Shown here: positions 4,654 to 6,677 of the stretch, piece after piece
Position numbering within the stretch: position 1 is the first letter of the stretch
Layout of the letters: every line of letters starts with the position of its first letter
Assembly: GCA_946405565.1 (NCBI GenBank)
Contig: CAMJHU010000113.1
Coordinates: 1 to 6,677, forward strand
Reading direction: 5' to 3'
Length of the DNA: 6,677 nt
Origin: an uncultured Clostridia bacterium
GTDB lineage: Bacteria > Bacillota > Clostridia > Oscillospirales > Acutalibacteraceae
The notes under the pieces: generated by a model
Database searches by the model: none
Told to the model about the DNA's origin: nothing
What the model saw: the letters and a program-made list of their open reading frames with translations, nothing else
Translations under genes and position numbers: made by a program

Positions 4654-6627
4654 ATGGCTGTTGTAAAAATGAAGCTTCTGAGCGTGATCGGAAGCATCGA
4701 TCAGTTGGATGCCGTATTGGACACCTGCTGTTCATCGGAGAATTTTCACTTGGATCAGGCGATGAGCTTCTTCAAGGACAAATCCGAGTTTGTTTCACTC
4801 AACGACGAGAATCCCTATACGCTCTACCTCAACAAACTGAGCGACGCTGTCAAGCTGGCGCGTCTTGAGGTGGAGCCTGTACAGGATTCCGATCTGCTGA
4901 TGAACTGGGACGAAATCAAGGATTATGTCGAAGCCACTTCCGCCAAGCTGGCGGGATTTCAGGAGAGCAAGTTCAGCCTGACCCAGGAGATCGACGCCTG
5001 CGCCGCCTCGATGGAGCAGTTCAGGCATTTTCAGGGCTTTGATATGAAGCTCGACGAAATCTTTCAGTGCGAATTTATCAAGGTACGTTTCGGGCGTCTG
5101 CCCAAGGAAAGCTATGAAAAGCTGAGTATGTACAGCGACAATCCCTACATTGTCACCTTCCCCTGCGCAAGCGATGACAAGTATGTGTGGGGTGTGTACA
5201 TGGCGCCGATTGAGAATATCCGCGAGGTGGACAGAATCTTCGCGAGTCTCTATTGGGAGCGGCTGCGGATTCCCGCCGCGGTGGGTACGCCGGAAGAAGC
5301 ATACAATGCCCTCTCCAAACAGCGCGACGCGTTACAGGCGAAATTTGACGCGGTGAAGCAGGAAATGGATACCTTCTGGGAAGAGGAATCGGTGCGCTGC
5401 GGCAAGGTGCTGAATTATCTCGAACGGCACAAGAACAACTTCGATCTGCGGCGCTATACCGCCAAGTATCAGCACAGCCGGATTTTCTTCCTGGCGGGCT
5501 GGGTGCCGGTCAGCAGTGAGAAAGAGTTTACCGAAAAGCTGGAAAAACTCGGCGGCATTGAGTATAAATTTGAGACGGCGGATGAGGAACCTGCCCGCAC
5601 GCCGCCGGTCAAGCTCAAAAATCCCGGCATTTTCCAGCCGTTTGAGTTCTTTGTCAATATGTACGGTCTGCCCAACTATCACGAAATGGATCCGACGCCG
5701 TTTGTGGCGATTACGTACTTCGTTCTCTTCGGCATTATGTTTGCCGACGTGGGACAGGGCTTGTGCCTTTCGCTGATTGCGTGGTTCTTCATGTGGAAGA
5801 AAAAGAAGATGGAACTCGGACGCAGCATCGCGCTGTGCGGTCTTTCCTCGGCGGTGTTCGGCGTGCTGTTCGGGTCGGTGTTCGGCTTTGAGGAAGCGCT
5901 CAATCCCTTCTGGGGCTGGGTTCACGACAAGACCGGCATCCCCCTCAACGATGGCAAGCTTATCAATGTGAGTGATTCCGAGACGGTTATCACGCTGATT
6001 TACGCGGCTATCGGCATCGGTGTGGTGCTGGTGCTCATTGCCATGCTGCTGAACGTCTACACCAAGTGCAAACAGCACAAATACGGCAACGCCTTCTTCA
6101 GTCAGAACGGTCTGGCGGGCTTCATCTTCTACGGCGCGACGATATTCGGTGTGCTGGGGCAGATGTTCCTCGGAATCCCGCTGCTGTCGGTGCCGTATGT
6201 GGTGTGCCTGATTGTGATACCGCTGATTGTCATCTTCTTCGCCGAGCCGCTGAGCGAGCTTGTCGCGGGAGAAAAGGAATGGTTCCCCAAGCACTTCGGC
6301 GACTTCCTGACCGAGAACATCTTTGAGATGATCGAGGTGCTGCTCTCCTATGTGTCCAACACGGTGAGCTTCCTGCGCGTGGGCGCGTTTATCCTGGTTC
6401 ACGCCGGTATGATGACGGTGGTCTTCACGCTTGCCGAAATGATGGGCGGTGTGGGCTACTGGATTACCGTGATTCTGGGCAACGGCATCATCATGGCGCT
6501 CGAAGCGCTGCTGGTCGGCATTCAGGCGCTGCGTCTCGAATATTACGAGATGTTCAGCCGCTTCTTTACCGGCGACGGCAGACCCTTCCGCTCTGCCGCG
6601 TCCGTCGCGACGGAAGCGAAAAACTAA
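4654..6627 (+). CDS. ntpI: V-type ATPase subunit I (membrane a subunit, ion half-channels)
   Basis: The product is 657 residues, full length for the family. Residues 1 to about 345 form the cytoplasmic arm, with helical coiled-coil stretches near 75-115 and 215-250. Residues 346 to about 635 form the membrane half. It opens with the conserved MDPTPF (345-350) and the helix ending FADVGQG (363-369), then GVLFGSVFG (403-411), and hydrophobic segments near 445-468, 486-506, 510-529, 566-598 and 600-625. By motif alignment with yeast Vph1, the essential channel arginine (R735 there) is Arg575 in SFLRVGAF, with His583 at the H743 position. Glu617 and Arg627 (QALRLEYYEMFSRFF) match E789 and R799. 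All the known functional polar residues are therefore present and the protein looks intact. It carries H+ or Na+ past the K ring; the ion cannot be told from this subunit. Helical packing and exact segment ends are estimated by eye. Confidence 0.96.
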   Translation: MAVVKMKLLSVIGSIDQLDAVLDTCCSSENFHLDQAMSFFKDKSEFVSLNDENPYTLYLNKLSDAVKLARLEVEPVQDSDLLMNWDEIKDYVEATSAKLAGFQESKFSLTQEIDACAASMEQFRHFQGFDMKLDEIFQCEFIKVRFGRLPKESYEKLSMYSDNPYIVTFPCASDDKYVWGVYMAPIENIREVDRIFASLYWERLRIPAAVGTPEEAYNALSKQRDALQAKFDAVKQEMDTFWEEESVRCGKVLNYLERHKNNFDLRRYTAKYQHSRIFFLAGWVPVSSEKEFTEKLEKLGGIEYKFETADEEPARTPPVKLKNPGIFQPFEFFVNMYGLPNYHEMDPTPFVAITYFVLFGIMFADVGQGLCLSLIAWFFMWKKKKMELGRSIALCGLSSAVFGVLFGSVFGFEEALNPFWGWVHDKTGIPLNDGKLINVSDSETVITLIYAAIGIGVVLVLIAMLLNVYTKCKQHKYGNAFFSQNGLAGFIFYGATIFGVLGQMFLGIPLLSVPYVVCLIVIPLIVIFFAEPLSELVAGEKEWFPKHFGDFLTENIFEMIEVLLSYVSNTVSFLRVGAFILVHAGMMTVVFTLAEMMGGVGYWITVILGNGIIMALEALLVGIQALRLEYYEMFSRFFTGDGRPFRSAASVATEAKN

Positions 6628-6677
6628 GGAACTATGCAGAAATAATTGATACATTTCACTTGCCGAAACACGCAAGC
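6628..6677 (+). other. Start of the intergenic region after subunit I
   Basis: Fifty bases follow the subunit I stop with no sizeable open frame. ATG at 6634 is preceded by AAGGA but closes after three codons (ATGCAGAAATAA). CTTGC (6659-6663) can pair with GCAAG (6672-6676) around an 8-nt loop at the very edge, too little to call. The proteolipid subunit K gene would be the expected next gene but is not seen here. Confidence 0.6.

Noticed and set aside
3473..4735. Long antisense open frame (420 codons) covering subunit C and the gap after it
   Set aside because: The frame spans two recognised genes and their intergenic gap. Its translation is rich in His, Arg and Gln with no family motif, and no promoter or RBS fits. 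It is open because the sense genes rarely use codons that read as stops on the other strand.
5332..6675. Antisense open frame of 447 codons opposite subunit I
   Set aside because: It is a compositional shadow of the membrane half of subunit I, giving a charged His/Arg/Glu-rich translation without motifs. The + strand protein carries all the conserved V-ATPase residues.
6659..6676. Hairpin CTTGC/GCAAG at the right edge as an operon terminator
   Set aside because: The stem is 5 bp with an 8-nt loop and the window ends before any T-tract could be seen. An incomplete ATPase operon makes termination here unlikely.

Overview
The window looks like chromosomal DNA from a moderately GC-rich Clostridia member, most likely of the Oscillospiraceae/Ruminococcaceae type. 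The reasons are a bacterial V-type ATPase operon, an ACT-domain/UPF0210 (PFL-like) gene pair, a Gram-positive lipoprotein with strong GGGAG-type ribosome binding sites, and a short hairpin-rich repeat of a kind I recall from gut Clostridia genomes. This placement is inference; no marker gene is present.

All genes lie on the + strand in three blocks. Block 1 (1-1829) holds the 3' end of an ACT-domain regulator and a complete UPF0210 family gene, closed by a strong intrinsic terminator. A 145-bp non-coding element has inserted between the two genes. It has imperfect 17-bp terminal inverted repeats and is flanked by a perfect 10-bp direct repeat, CTTTGCCAAT, which makes it a textbook MITE-like insertion. 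Block 2 (1880 to about 3031) starts with a near-consensus promoter. It carries a small two-gene unit: an unrecognised lipoprotein and an unrecognised three-helix membrane protein. Block 3 (3151 to the end) is the start of a V-type ATPase operon: promoter, then a coiled-coil peripheral-stalk subunit (H/G type), subunit C (the d/AC39 type central-stalk adaptor) and subunit I (the membrane a subunit). The proteolipid K, subunits E and F, and the catalytic A/B/D genes are not in the window and would be expected downstream.

The V-ATPase proteins act together. Subunit I forms the ion half-channels against the K ring, subunit C joins the ring to the rotor, and the H/G subunit forms part of the peripheral stalk. 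The lipoprotein/membrane pair may act at the cell envelope, but nothing in the sequence links it to the ATPase. I found no CRISPR array, tRNA, rRNA, toxin-antitoxin or defence system, and nothing that amounts to a clearly new biological system. The best-supported unusual item is the MITE with its intact target-site duplication inside a conserved gene pair.
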